A DNA stretch of 64,000 bases from Ornithinibacillus halotolerans (GCF_014637405.1 NZ_BMEY01000003.1:120240-184239), one strand, 5' to 3'. Positions 34,266 to 43,692 are shown, numbered from the stretch's first letter. Numbers and translations are program-made. The notes: generated by a model from the sequence alone, not told the origin.

Positions 34266-35033
34266 ATGAGTAAAAAGTGGTTATTAAGCATATCTGTCGT
34301 AATGCTTATATTCATTATGGCTGCATGTAGTGATAATGATTCTGCAGATGGAGAAAACTCGAATACGAATGATGCTAATAATGGAGAAGTGGGGGAACAA
34401 ACTGAAGCACCTAAACCGGATTTAGAAAACATTCCTGATGTCGTTGCTGAAGTTAATGGTGAAGAAATATCAAAGGAAGAGTTCGAATCCGTTTATCAAA
34501 CTCAATTCCAACAAGTTATGATGCAAGCACAGTTTACTGGTCAAGAGGTTGATCAAGACCAATTAAAAGGGCAAATTATTGATGCTCTAATTGGACAGAA
34601 ACTAGTTCTTCAAGAAGCAGATAATAGAGGACTTGAGGCTTCAGAGGAAGCTGTAAATGAAACAATTGACAGTCTTGTTACTCAAAATGGATTTGAAACC
34701 CAAGATGAATTATTTGATGCCTTTAAAGTACAAGCTGGCATGGAGAAAGAAGAAGTTTTAGCAGAAATTGAAATGCAAGTAAAGGTAGAGAAGCTAATTG
34801 CAAGTGAGTCTGGTGATGCTGAGCCAACGAAAGAAGAGTTACAAGAAGTATACGATACGTATGTTGCTCAATTAGAACAAGTGAGTAAAGAAGATGAAGA
34901 AGTGGAAATTCCTTCATTTGAAGAAATGGAAGCCGATCTTATCAATCATGTAAAATCACAAAAAGAATCAGAAACATATCAAAAACTTGTTGAGAAACTT
35001 CAAGAGGACGCAGATATAACTAAAAATCTTTAA
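34266..35033 (+). CDS. SurA N-terminal-domain lipoprotein
   Basis: A 255-aa lipoprotein: signal peptide with lipobox ending IMAAC (lipidated Cys21), an acidic Asn/Asp/Glu linker, then a SurA_N/trigger-factor-like chaperone domain (VVAEVNGEEISKEEFE...QLKGQIIDALIGQKLVLQEA) and a helical end. There is no parvulin PPIase domain, unlike PrsA, so it is probably an extracytoplasmic holdase. The start at 34266 is 7 nt after GGAG; two earlier in-frame ATGs lie too close. It has its own promoter and terminator. Confidence 0.85.
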   Translation: MSKKWLLSISVVMLIFIMAACSDNDSADGENSNTNDANNGEVGEQTEAPKPDLENIPDVVAEVNGEEISKEEFESVYQTQFQQVMMQAQFTGQEVDQDQLKGQIIDALIGQKLVLQEADNRGLEASEEAVNETIDSLVTQNGFETQDELFDAFKVQAGMEKEEVLAEIEMQVKVEKLIASESGDAEPTKEELQEVYDTYVAQLEQVSKEDEEVEIPSFEEMEADLINHVKSQKESETYQKLVEKLQEDADITKNL

Positions 35034-35038
35034 AGAAG

Positions 35039-35069
35039 AAACTAGGTCTGAATAGGACCTAGTTTTTTT
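35039..35069 (+). terminator. Terminator of the lipoprotein gene
   Basis: The stem AACTAGGTC with GACCTAGTT is followed by TTTTTTG, immediately after the stop codon. Confidence 0.9.
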
Positions 35070-35305
35070 GTGTTCAGCTTACTCAATACATTAAGTTAAA
35101 TAAGTATGGAGTTTAAAAACACGAATAGTAAATTGAGAGAGGCTCTAATAGGGAGAAAAAACCTTCTGCAAACAAGAAACCTATATAGAAGTTCAAATTT
35201 TAATTTACTGTATATAGACCTATTATAATAGGTAGGTGCAACGATCAGTGATAGCATGTAGATTCTCGAGGTTGTGTTTATAAGAAAAAGATATGACAGA
35301 GAGCG

Positions 35306-35668
35306 TTACATTGTCTCATCGTCATATCCTAATTTTTGTGCCATTTTATTAAATGAGGTGCTTACCTGTTGGAAAGATTCATTCACTTTTTGTTTATCCA
35401 CTATTTTCGAGAAATCGACATCAACACCTGTAAAATTATCTCCAAATACTGCTAAGTTGTTAAGAAATTCTTGAACTTCCTCTAATTGACCAATAGCAGC
35501 ATCCATATATGTATATACCCGAAAAGAGTGTTCATTTGCACGGAACTTTTCATATAAGACTTTTCGTTCATTATTTTTCTTATGTGCCAGACGTTTCAGA
35601 TTTTGCATACTAATAACTGTATTTTTTCCTTGTTTAGCTAGTGTTTCTGACGTGTTTGTATAGTCCAT
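35306..35668 (-). CDS. Hypothetical protein
   Basis: A 120-aa cytoplasmic, mostly helical protein (MDYTNTSETLAKQ...; KKNNERKVLYEKFRANEH; FSKIVDKQKVNESFQQ). I do not recognise the family. ATG 35668 follows AAAGG at about 10 nt; the TTG at 35677 overlaps that site. The 272 nt between it and the lipoprotein gene hold only a palindrome, CCTATTATAATAGG (35219-35232), of unknown role. Confidence 0.55.
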   Translation of the reverse strand: MDYTNTSETLAKQGKNTVISMQNLKRLAHKKNNERKVLYEKFRANEHSFRVYTYMDAAIGQLEEVQEFLNNLAVFGDNFTGVDVDFSKIVDKQKVNESFQQVSTSFNKMAQKLGYDDETM

Positions 35669-35903
35669 TCTTCTCAACCTTTCTCTTAAGATGTAAAAAA
35701 ACAGAGCGCCATATCCACATTATATCATATAGAAATTATAGTAGAGGTGATATTGCTTTACTTGAGCTCTCTTGTCTTCCATAAGGGGATTTTTAGTATA
35801 CTAAAGGTAGAGTTTTTAGTTTTGTAAAAAAAAAGTTGAGAATATTTTTAAAATGGAACGATGTATATAGTGTAAGGGCCTTTACAGAAAAGGAGTTATG
35901 GTG

Positions 35904-36470
35904 ATGAAAATTACAAGTGATAATTTTATCAAGCAATTTAAAAAGAAAAAAGAGGCAGCACTTGAATATGTAATTGATACTTATATCGGTGTTGTAAAAG
36001 CAGTAATATATAACAACATCAACATAAAGAAAGATACCCATCTAATTGAAGAATGCATTAGTGATACCTTTCTCGGTGCTTTTGATAATGCGAGACAATT
36101 CAAAGGGGATAGTGAAGATTTTAAGAAGTGGCTTTGTACAATTGCCAAGTATAAAGCCATTGATATGCAACGGAAAATAGCTCGTTCTCCTTTGACAACG
36201 GAAATGGATGAAGCAACCCATGCTGTAAAGTCAGCAGAAGAAGAGTTCTTTACAAGGGAGAATACAATTGAATTACTTAATATGATGAGTGAGCTGGAGC
36301 AGATGGACCGTGATATTTTTACGATGAAGTACTTTTTAAATATGCAAAATCAAGAAATTGCTGATTCCCTCGGTATAACCAAGGCAGCTGTCGATAATCG
36401 CCTTTACCGTGGAAAGAAGCGGTTGCGTAAATTCAGTTTGGGAGGAAGTATCCATGAGAAAACTGTATAA
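35904..36470 (+). CDS. RNA polymerase sigma-70 family (ECF-like) factor
   Basis: A 188-aa sigma factor with region 2 (LEEYVIDTYIGVV..., FLGAFDNARQFKG, FKKWLCTIAKYKAIDMQRK) and region 4 (LEQMDRDIFTMKYFLNMQNQEIADSLGITKAAVDNRLYRGKKRL in its parts). ATG 35904 is spaced 8 nt after AAGGAG; the ATG at 35898 is too near. It overlaps the downstream anti-sigma gene, the usual layout for an extracytoplasmic signal-responsive pair. Confidence 0.85.
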   Translation: MKITSDNFIKQFKKKKEAALEYVIDTYIGVVKAVIYNNINIKKDTHLIEECISDTFLGAFDNARQFKGDSEDFKKWLCTIAKYKAIDMQRKIARSPLTTEMDEATHAVKSAEEEFFTRENTIELLNMMSELEQMDRDIFTMKYFLNMQNQEIADSLGITKAAVDNRLYRGKKRLRKFSLGGSIHEKTV

Positions 36471-37572
36471 GCAGTTTAATAGATCACCTATCGACGAAAA
36501 TATAGAACCGATGTATGTTAGTGAAATGGAAAAAGAACGTATTAAACAGCGTGTGATGAAACAGAAGAAAAAACAAGTACCAAGATTGTTGTCTGTGGCA
36601 GTAGTAAGCACAGTCACTTTGATCATTCTATGTTTTGCAATGAGTGTAGCAAATCCAGCTTTTGCTGCAAACATCCCGTTAATTGGAAATATATTTAATC
36701 TATTTCAGGATAATGAAGAGGAATATATTTTTGAACATTACGAGGAGTATGCAAGTCCAGTAGATAGTTCCTATGAAAGCAACGGGGTGAACGTAACGAT
36801 AACTGATGTCGTTTATGATAAAGAAAATATCACATTAGCATTTACGATTGAGAGTGAGCATGATCTAGGAGATGAGTTACGTACAGATCATGAATGGGGA
36901 TTAAAAACACGGACTGAAAATAATCTTCTCTTAGATTATGACGGTAGTACTGGTGGTTTTGAACAAATTAAGAAGGTGGGGGAAAATAAATATGCTGGTA
37001 TTTACCAAGTATACTTAAAAGCAAGGAAACATCCTGATGAACTGATTGTCGATTGGAAATGGAATGAAATAGGAAGCCTAGATGAAAGTGTTCCATATCC
37101 TAAATTCAAAACCTCTGTTAAAGGAAATTGGAAATTTAACTTAGAGTTAGCGGCCATTGAAAGCAAACAACAAAAGTATGAAAATATCGTATGGAATGAT
37201 GAAGGATTGGAAGTTACATTAAATAAAATTGCAACAACACCAATAGCTACTAGCTTTTATTTCAGACAAAAAGTAACGAGGGTGTATATGGATGAATATG
37301 GTGATGCTGTTATTGATTATGAAGTAATAGATGACTTAGGGAATGAATATACAATGGTTTGGAATGGTTATGGATCAAATAATGAGTTTGTACATTCTAC
37401 TCGCTCTATTACTACCAAGCTTGATGAAAATGCTTCTTCGTTAACGATTACGCCAGTTGTTCGATTTTTTAAAGCGGAGGAGAAGGAACCTGGAGCAACA
37501 TTTAGTGAACTTTATGTTTCTAAGGGGCCATTTAAGTTAGAGTCTCAAGTCGTTCCGTTAAATAAAAAATAA
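36454..37572 (+). CDS. DUF4179-type membrane anti-sigma factor
   Basis: A 372-aa single-pass protein. The N-terminal about 45 residues are cytoplasmic (sigma-binding), one transmembrane segment (about 47-70, VAVVSTVTLIILCFA) leads to ANPAFAANIPLIGNIF, a typical DUF4179 junction, and a large extracellular beta-rich sensor domain follows. It starts within the sigma gene (17-nt overlap) behind GGAGGAA. It probably holds the sigma factor inactive until an envelope signal is received. Confidence 0.82.
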   Translation: MRKLYKQFNRSPIDENIEPMYVSEMEKERIKQRVMKQKKKQVPRLLSVAVVSTVTLIILCFAMSVANPAFAANIPLIGNIFNLFQDNEEEYIFEHYEEYASPVDSSYESNGVNVTITDVVYDKENITLAFTIESEHDLGDELRTDHEWGLKTRTENNLLLDYDGSTGGFEQIKKVGENKYAGIYQVYLKARKHPDELIVDWKWNEIGSLDESVPYPKFKTSVKGNWKFNLELAAIESKQQKYENIVWNDEGLEVTLNKIATTPIATSFYFRQKVTRVYMDEYGDAVIDYEVIDDLGNEYTMVWNGYGSNNEFVHSTRSITTKLDENASSLTITPVVRFFKAEEKEPGATFSELYVSKGPFKLESQVVPLNKK

Positions 37573-37582
37573 TACTGATAAT

Positions 37583-37616
37583 CATATCCCCGAATTACTT
37601 ATATATCGGGGATATG
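37583..37616. terminator. Bidirectional terminator
   Basis: The perfect 11-bp stem CATATCCCCGA (37583-37593) with TCGGGGATATG (37606-37616) is followed by TTTTAT on the plus strand. It lies between the convergent anti-sigma and Sel1-repeat genes. Confidence 0.85.
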
Positions 37617-37618
37617 TT

Positions 37619-38623
37619 TTATAGCTCCTTTAATCTCTGCTGGGCTTGTTGATCTCCTTTTAAAGCTGCTCGCTTATACCAATATTTCGCCTGTTTCATG
37701 TTTACTCCAGTCCCAATTCCATTCTCATAACATTGACCGAGATTAAATTCACCATAAGAATCCCCAAGATCTGCAGCCATTTGATACCAAGAAATAGCTT
37801 CCTCGCCATCCCCTTTTTCAACGGCTTCATGACCAAGTCGGTTTGCAGCAAAAACATCTCCAGCCAATGCGGATTGTACAAACCACTTTCTTGATACTTC
37901 TAAATCCATTTTTGTTCCGACTCCATTTGCATACATATAGCCAAGTGTATACATCGCTTCAGGGACTCCTTTATCCGCTGCTAATCTAAATAGCTCCAAT
38001 GCTCTTTTTTCATCTTTTTCCACATATTCTCCGCGCAAGTACATATCTGCATAGTTATTCATTGCATCCCCATGGCCTAATTCCGCAGCTTTCTTATAGT
38101 ACATATACGTTTTTTCAAGATTATGTTCCACAACTTCACCAACAAAATAATAATTACCAAGCCAATACAGCGCATCTGCCTTTTCCCCTGCAGCAGCCAT
38201 TTGGAACCACTCGAAAGCCCAATCATCTCTGGAAATGGATTTATAAAAATGGGCGAGTTCTAATTGTTTATCTAAGTTCCCATTCATCGCTTCAGCGTAT
38301 AGGGAAACTACTTCTTCTAATTCCTGATCATCTAAATAGATTAGAGATAGTTCCTCAGATGGATTAAGTCCTTCCTCCAAAATGCTGCATAAATCTCGGA
38401 TAATAATATGTCTAACTTCATCTTTAAATTCAGTAAGACTGACTAATTGATGATGCAAAATATCCAAATCATCCCGAATATTTTTTAGGTAAGAAGAGCA
38501 GTCTTTTAATATAGATGCAACATCATCTAATAAAGTGTCCGTTGACTGTATTTTACGTAGTAGTGTTGAAGTTTCTTGAAGTCCTATTTTTTCTAGCTTT
38601 GTATTCAGATTTTCATGTTTCAT
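37619..38623 (-). CDS. Sel1/TPR repeat protein
   Basis: A 334-aa protein with a coiled-coil N-terminal part (1-110) and about six Sel1-like TPR repeats (A-(D/E)-A-x2-L-(G)-x2-Y pattern: ADALYWLGNYY, GDAMNNYADMYL, PEAMYTLGYMYANGVG, GEFNLGQCYENGIG). Sel1 repeats mediate protein-protein contacts; the partner is unknown. There is no signal peptide. The start at 38623 is chosen because AAAGG lies 9 nt upstream; the frame opens 8 codons earlier with TTG. Confidence 0.8.
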   Translation of the reverse strand: MKHENLNTKLEKIGLQETSTLLRKIQSTDTLLDDVASILKDCSSYLKNIRDDLDILHHQLVSLTEFKDEVRHIIIRDLCSILEEGLNPSEELSLIYLDDQELEEVVSLYAEAMNGNLDKQLELAHFYKSISRDDWAFEWFQMAAAGEKADALYWLGNYYFVGEVVEHNLEKTYMYYKKAAELGHGDAMNNYADMYLRGEYVEKDEKRALELFRLAADKGVPEAMYTLGYMYANGVGTKMDLEVSRKWFVQSALAGDVFAANRLGHEAVEKGDGEEAISWYQMAADLGDSYGEFNLGQCYENGIGTGVNMKQAKYWYKRAALKGDQQAQQRLKEL

Positions 38624-38940
38624 AATATTGTACCTTTCATAAACCAATCATTTTTGAAGATTATCTCATAATTATCTAAAGTTAGCATGTAAAGTGAAGA
38701 ACTTGAAATATTTAATTAATATTACAAATATTACCTATAGCTCATTATATGATTCCTATTGTTATTACTAGTGAATCGTTTACATAAAAACCTTTCATTA
38801 TCTTACCATTTTTTAGAACAGTTCTACTTCTTTAAATACCCTTTACGTGAGTAGATATTTTTCATAAAATGTTTAAGTCAACTCCTTGAGAGTTTTCAGT
38901 TTATTTCCGAAATTTAAAAACATCAGGAGGCTATTAAATC
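38624..38940. other. Intergenic region, divergent promoters
   Basis: This 317-bp AT-rich spacer lies between the Sel1-repeat gene and the peptide transporter gene. A TTTTCAG-containing stretch near 38890-38905 vaguely resembles a CodY box, but the match is too poor to call. I see no gene or repeat here. Confidence 0.4.
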
Positions 38941-40437
38941 ATGAATAAACATGATAAGGATGCCATATTAAAAACAATTCCACAGAAAGGTTTTTTCGGA
39001 CATCCAAAAGGGTTATCAACCTTATTCTTTACTGAGTTCTGGGAACGTTTTTCCTATTATGGAATGCGTGCCATTCTCTTATTCTATATGTACTATGAAG
39101 TAAGTGACGGCGGACTTGGTATTGATCAAACAACAGCAAATTCTATTATGGCGATTTATGGATCGCTTGTTTATATGTCTGGTATTATTGGTGGTTGGAT
39201 TGCTGACCGTATATTAGGTACTGCTCGGACTGTGTTCCACGGTGGAGTTCTCATTATGATTGGTCACATCATTTTAGCATTACCATTTGGCGCTCCAGGA
39301 TTATTTACTTCCATGTTCTTTATTATTATCGGTACGGGGCTATTAAAGCCAAACGTTGGAGGTATGGTTGGGGATCTTTACAGCATGAAAGACCCTCGTC
39401 GTGATTCTGGTTTCAGCATTTACTACATGGGTATTAACATGGGTGCTTTCATTGCTCCTTATATCGTTGGTACGTTAGGGGAAGGAGTTAGCTTCCACTT
39501 AGGATTTGGTGTAGCAGCAATTGGTATGGCAATTGGTCTTATTGTATTTGTTGTAACACGTAATAAATTCTTAGGATTAGCTGGTACAATTGTTCCGAAT
39601 CCATTAACAAAACCAGAAAAATCTCGTATGATAAAAATCATTTTAGTTGTATTAATTGTACTAGGGATTATCGGTTGGTTAGGCATTACAGGCGGATGGT
39701 TAACAGTAGAACGTGTCATCTTCTCCATTAGTATTTTAGGTATTATTATTCCGACTGCTTACTTTATCTTCATGTACCGCAGTCCTAAAACAACTAAAGT
39801 CGAGAAATCTCGTCTACTTGCTTATATTCCATTATTTGTTGCTGCTATGGTTTTCTGGGCTATCGCTGAGCAACAATCAAGTATCTTAGCAACATTTGCT
39901 AATGAACGTACAAACTTAAACTTTATGGGATTTGAACTGAAAGCATCATGGTTCCAATCACTTAACCCATTATTTATTATTTTGTTTGCTCCTTTATTTG
40001 CAGGTCTATGGACGAAATTAGGGGACAAGCAACCATCTGTATCACAAAAATTCTCAGGTGGACTAGTCTTTGCAGGTCTTGCATTTATCGTGATGATGCT
40101 TCCAGCATATCTAAATGGTGGTGCTGGTACGTTAGTAAGTCCATTATGGTTAGTATTATGTTTCTTCTTAATCGTTATGGGAGAATTACTAATTTCTCCA
40201 GTAGGATTATCTGCTTCAACTAAATTAGCACCAGCTGCATTCGCAGCACAAATGATGAGTTTATGGAATCTATCCAACTCATCTGCACAAGCAATCAACG
40301 CACAAGTTGTCCGTTTCTACACACCAGAAACAGAGATTGCTTACTTTGGTATTATAGGTGGAGTAGCAATCGTACTAGGAATTTTATTATTCATCTTCTC
40401 ACCAAAATTAAAAGAGTTTATGCAAGGCTTGAACTAA
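38941..40437 (+). CDS. POT-family di-/tripeptide transporter
   Basis: A 498-aa proton-dependent oligopeptide transporter (DtpT-like) with 12-14 membrane helices. The ExxER motif (TEFWERFSYYGMRAILLFYMYY in outline) is in the first helix, and FSIYYMGINMGAF is the PTR2 signature. It imports di- and tripeptides with protons. AGGAGG is present 10 nt before ATG. It is monocistronic, ending at a strong terminator beyond which the 51-bp array begins. Confidence 0.93.
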   Translation: MNKHDKDAILKTIPQKGFFGHPKGLSTLFFTEFWERFSYYGMRAILLFYMYYEVSDGGLGIDQTTANSIMAIYGSLVYMSGIIGGWIADRILGTARTVFHGGVLIMIGHIILALPFGAPGLFTSMFFIIIGTGLLKPNVGGMVGDLYSMKDPRRDSGFSIYYMGINMGAFIAPYIVGTLGEGVSFHLGFGVAAIGMAIGLIVFVVTRNKFLGLAGTIVPNPLTKPEKSRMIKIILVVLIVLGIIGWLGITGGWLTVERVIFSISILGIIIPTAYFIFMYRSPKTTKVEKSRLLAYIPLFVAAMVFWAIAEQQSSILATFANERTNLNFMGFELKASWFQSLNPLFIILFAPLFAGLWTKLGDKQPSVSQKFSGGLVFAGLAFIVMMLPAYLNGGAGTLVSPLWLVLCFFLIVMGELLISPVGLSASTKLAPAAFAAQMMSLWNLSNSSAQAINAQVVRFYTPETEIAYFGIIGGVAIVLGILLFIFSPKLKEFMQGLN

Positions 40438-40448
40438 GCTAATGCTGG

Positions 40449-40498
40449 AGCTGACTCATGGATCTGTATTTATCAGATTTGTGGGTCAGCTTTTTTTA
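40449..40498 (+). terminator. Terminator of the peptide transporter gene
   Basis: The stem AGCTGACTCA.../...TGGGTCAGCT (40449-40458 with 40482-40491) is followed by a 7-T run. Confidence 0.9.
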
Positions 40499-40511
40499 TT
40501 GGAAATGCTAT

Positions 40512-40963
40512 TCTCAAGTTGATTTTGGAATAAAAAGTGGATGAAATGAAGTTGATATAGCGTCTCAAGTTGATTTTGAAATAAAAAGTGCATGAAATGA
40601 AGTTGATAGAGCGTCTCGAGTTGATTTTGGAGTAAAAAGAGTATGAAATGAAGTTGAAAGAGCATCTCGAGTTGATTTTGTAATAAAAAGTGCATGAAAT
40701 GAAGTTGAAAAAGCATCTCAAGTTGATTTTGTAATTAAAAGTGCATGAAATGAAGTTGAGAGAGCATCTCGAGTTGATTTTGGAATGGAAAGTGCATGAA
40801 ATAGAGTTGATAAAGCATCGAGATGATTTGAGAATAAAAAGTGGATGAAATGAAGTTGAGAGAGCATCTCAAGTTGATTTTGGAATGGAAAGTGCATGAA
40901 ATGAAGTTGATAGAGCGTCTCGAGTTGATTTTGGAGTAAAAAGAGTATGAAATGAAGTTGATA
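40512..40963. repeat. 51-bp tandem repeat array (about 8.8 copies)
   Basis: Units start at 40512, 40563, 40614, 40665, 40716, 40767, 40818, 40867 and 40918. The period is 51 bp except for one unit shortened by 2 bp. Each unit runs TCTC(A/G)AGTTGATTTTG, then A-rich, then AAGTGCATGAAATGAAGTTGA, then AGAGC(G/A). The sequence differs from the array at 17654 but the period is identical. The minus strand is open for up to 82 codons, which I attribute to the multiple-of-3 period. Confidence 0.92.
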
Positions 40964-41032
40964 TTACTTCTTCACGAGCAAAAATTCATAGTATGATAAG
41001 TAGGAGACTAATTTCGATTAGGAGAGAAGCAT

Positions 41033-41803
41033 ATGCAACCAACAACGAAATATGAAAAGACCTATCCGATTGAACTGAGTGATGTAGATTTTAAAAAGGA
41101 ATTAAAACTTAGTGCTTTATTTAATTATTTTCAAGATATAGCTAATCTAGCAGCAGAAAATTTAGGTGTAGGAATTAATGATCTATTAGAGAAGTATGGC
41201 GTTGCTTTTGTGTTAATGCGAATTCGAGTGGATGTAATCAGAACTCCACAATTAGGAGAAGAACTCCAAATTGAAACATGGCCACTGCAACCAGGAAAAC
41301 TAGAATTTGAACGTGATTTTATTGTCAGAGATAGTAGTGGTAATATTATTGCGCGTGCTGTATCCGTTTGGGTCATCATGGATTTGAAAAAACGCCGATT
41401 AAAACGGAGTGATGCCATTAATTTAACCTATCCAGAATTAATAGAAGAGAAAGCAATTGATGTGGAATTAAAAAAGTTAAAGGCAGCAGAAAATATAGAG
41501 ATAGCTTACTATAAAAAAATTGGCTATAGTGATATTGATTTTAATGGTCATTTAAATAATTCACGCTATGTGGATTATATAATGGACTGTTTTCAACTAG
41601 AAGAGATAAAACAGTACAATACAAAATCCATTGAAGTTAACTATTTAAACGAAGCACTACCTGGAGATACTTTAGTTCTCAAGAAAAGTATCGATAGTAA
41701 CCTAGTGTTTGTTGAAGGATATCGAGAAGCTGATCACAAAGTAGTTTTTCGTGCGAAAGTGAATATTGAGAGAAAAATAAAAAGGAATAGGAGCGGCAAC
41801 TAG
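41033..41803 (+). CDS. Acyl-ACP thioesterase
   Basis: A 256-aa double-hotdog thioesterase of the FatA/FatB family. The N-terminal hotdog (1-135) contains IELSDVDFKKELKLSALFNYFQD; the C-terminal hotdog carries the conserved DIDFNGHLNNSRYVDYIMD segment. It releases fatty acids from acyl carrier protein. The ribosome binding site is AGGAGAG. It is a stand-alone gene between the repeat array and its own terminator. Confidence 0.88.
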   Translation: MQPTTKYEKTYPIELSDVDFKKELKLSALFNYFQDIANLAAENLGVGINDLLEKYGVAFVLMRIRVDVIRTPQLGEELQIETWPLQPGKLEFERDFIVRDSSGNIIARAVSVWVIMDLKKRRLKRSDAINLTYPELIEEKAIDVELKKLKAAENIEIAYYKKIGYSDIDFNGHLNNSRYVDYIMDCFQLEEIKQYNTKSIEVNYLNEALPGDTLVLKKSIDSNLVFVEGYREADHKVVFRAKVNIERKIKRNRSGN

Positions 41804-41820
41804 CCAGTCCTATTCCTTTT
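41781..41820. terminator. Terminator between convergent genes
   Basis: The stem AAAGGAATAGGA (41781-41792) with TCCTATTCCTTT is followed by TTTC. It lies between the thioesterase and the convergent GH13 amylase gene. Confidence 0.85.
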
Positions 41821-41840
41821 TCAAAAAAACACTTACCTTT

Positions 41841-43598
41841 TTACAACTCAAACACACGATACCCCAGTGGTTGAACAGTTACAGTAGAGTCAGTAACAAA
41901 TTCTTTCTTAGTTCCATTATCTATTTCCCATTCTTTCTGAGGAGTATTTGCAAACACATTGCTCGGTACTTCAATCTCTTCTTCACTATTATTGATAATA
42001 AATAGTAAACGTTTATCGGCATTGAATTTCTCATAAACTACATAATCTTTTTCATTATCTACATGAATAAATTTAAAATTAGAATGGTTACCAAAGACGG
42101 GCTCTGTTTTACGCCAATGTAATAATGTTTTTACATAGTTAAATAACTCTCTATCCTGCTTATCTTCATTCCATTCCATACAAGCTCGACAACCTGGATC
42201 CTGGCCACCTGCCATTCCAATTTCATCCCCATAATAAATACAAGGTGAGCCGATAAAGCTTAATTGGAATAGATATAGTAGTTTGACCCGATCCTGATTG
42301 CCATTAGCTAATGTTAAAATACGTGGCGTATCATGGCTATCTAATAAGTTGAACGCAACTTCGTTTACATTTTTAGGGTACATATGGAGTACCTTCGTAA
42401 TTGAATCAGCAAATTCCTGTGCAGGAATACTCTTCTTTGCAAGGAAATCAATGGCACTATTCGTAAACGGATAATTCATCACCGCATCAAATTGATCTCC
42501 TAATAACCAAGGCATCGAATCATGCCAAATTTCCCCTAATATATATGCATCTGGTTTAACACTCTTTACAACCCTTCGAAAGTCTCTCCAAAATGCATGG
42601 TCTACTTCATTGGCAACATCTAAACGCCAACCGTCGATATCAAATTCTTCAATCCAATACCGTGCAACATCTAATAAATATTGTTTTACTTCCGGGTTTT
42701 CTGTGTTTAATTTCGGCATCGATGATACAAACCCAAACGCATCATAATTTGGCTTTGGTTCTGTTTCAACAGGGAAATCCCAAAGGTGGAACCAATCTTT
42801 ATAATTAGAGTTTTCTTGGTTCTTAAGAACATCTTGAAAAGCCGGGAAATAAAACCCACTATGATTAAAAACTGCATCTAACATCACACGAATTCCACGC
42901 TTATGACATTCTTGGACTAACCGACGAAATGTTTCTTTATCTCCGAATTGTGGGTCAATCTCCATATAATCGATGGTGTCGTATTTATGATTTGAATAAG
43001 CCTTAAAAATAGGAGTAAAGTAGATTCCACCAATCCCTAATTCTGTGAGATGATCTAAATGATCGATGACTCCTTGAAAGTCTCCACCAAAGAAGTTGGA
43101 AGGTGTAGGATCGGTACTTCCCCATGGGAGAGTTCCTTCAGGATTAATGGAAGGGTCCCCATTTCCAAATCGTTCTGGGAAGATTTGATACCAGACAACA
43201 TCTTTTACCCAGTCAGGTGCATTAAATACATCAATTGAATTCAAATATGGAAAGCAGAAGTAGTTCGAAATCTCTGAAGGCGGAGTTTGGAAAATTCCAC
43301 CTTCTGTGTAGTATAACGTTTGCACAGAATCAGAACATTCAAATGCATAACGCATCCGGTGAAATTCTGGATTCACTGCAATTGTCCAATAATCATAGAG
43401 GGAAGTTGAGCCAGATTTAGTCATTAATTTGTTCTCAGTTTGCCATTTTTCATCTACCCAATCATATGGATCTCCATAGATTAGGGAAACAGATGTTACA
43501 TCGTCTTTCTTTGTTTGTAACATAATGTGGAGTGTGTCTTTATCATATGCGTAAGCATAGTTATTAGTTGGTCTATGGAAAATAGCCTCTTTTATCAT
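41841..43598 (-). CDS. Maltogenic amylase / neopullulanase (GH13)
   Basis: A 585-aa intracellular GH13 subfamily 20 enzyme with an N-terminal CBM34-like domain (1-120), the catalytic barrel and a C-terminal beta domain. The catalytic triad is Asp327 (WRLDVAN), Glu356 (ILGEIW) and Asp423 (DSHDTPR), nearly the numbering of characterised maltogenic amylases. It hydrolyses cyclodextrins, maltodextrins and pullulan to maltose or panose. No signal peptide, so it acts on imported dextrins. ATG 43598 is spaced 7 nt after AAAGGAG. It is divergent from the maltose transporter operon. Confidence 0.92.
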   Translation of the reverse strand: MIKEAIFHRPTNNYAYAYDKDTLHIMLQTKKDDVTSVSLIYGDPYDWVDEKWQTENKLMTKSGSTSLYDYWTIAVNPEFHRMRYAFECSDSVQTLYYTEGGIFQTPPSEISNYFCFPYLNSIDVFNAPDWVKDVVWYQIFPERFGNGDPSINPEGTLPWGSTDPTPSNFFGGDFQGVIDHLDHLTELGIGGIYFTPIFKAYSNHKYDTIDYMEIDPQFGDKETFRRLVQECHKRGIRVMLDAVFNHSGFYFPAFQDVLKNQENSNYKDWFHLWDFPVETEPKPNYDAFGFVSSMPKLNTENPEVKQYLLDVARYWIEEFDIDGWRLDVANEVDHAFWRDFRRVVKSVKPDAYILGEIWHDSMPWLLGDQFDAVMNYPFTNSAIDFLAKKSIPAQEFADSITKVLHMYPKNVNEVAFNLLDSHDTPRILTLANGNQDRVKLLYLFQLSFIGSPCIYYGDEIGMAGGQDPGCRACMEWNEDKQDRELFNYVKTLLHWRKTEPVFGNHSNFKFIHVDNEKDYVVYEKFNADKRLLFIINNSEEEIEVPSNVFANTPQKEWEIDNGTKKEFVTDSTVTVQPLGYRVFEL

Positions 43599-43623
43599 CT
43601 TCATTCTCCTTTAGCATAAAGTA

Positions 43624-43652
43624 AACCCCGTCTACAAAAAGTAAACGGGGTT
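43624..43652 (-). other. Hairpin in the amylase leader
   Basis: The stem AACCCCGT (43624-43631) with ACGGGGTT (43645-43652) falls in the 5' untranslated region of the amylase gene, before its ribosome binding site. No U-tract follows. It might stabilise or attenuate the mRNA. Confidence 0.45.
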
Positions 43653-43692
43653 GTTGTATAGAAACAAAGCATTGCCCTTTATTTATACTTTA

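Noticed and set aside
35219-35232. Perfect palindrome CCTATTATAATAGG in the gap before the 120-aa hypothetical gene
   Set aside because: It is not placed at a promoter and is not followed by a T-run; a chance AT-rich palindrome cannot be excluded, so no function is claimed.
38880-38925. Possible CodY box before the peptide transporter gene
   Set aside because: Only about 9-10 of 15 positions match the consensus, which is expected by chance in AT-rich DNA.
39822-40298. 158-aa minus-strand frame opposite the peptide transporter gene
   Set aside because: It is antisense to a well-supported membrane transporter and has no recognisable domain or ribosome binding site.
40473-40721. 82-aa and 76-aa minus-strand frames over the second array
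   Set aside because: Two different frames are open at once over the same repeats, and they begin or end at random in the array. This is the sign of a repeat artefact, not a gene.
17617-40963. Possible CRISPR arrays at the two repeat regions
   Set aside because: The repeats are contiguous 51-bp tandem units with no unique spacers, and no cas gene is present.
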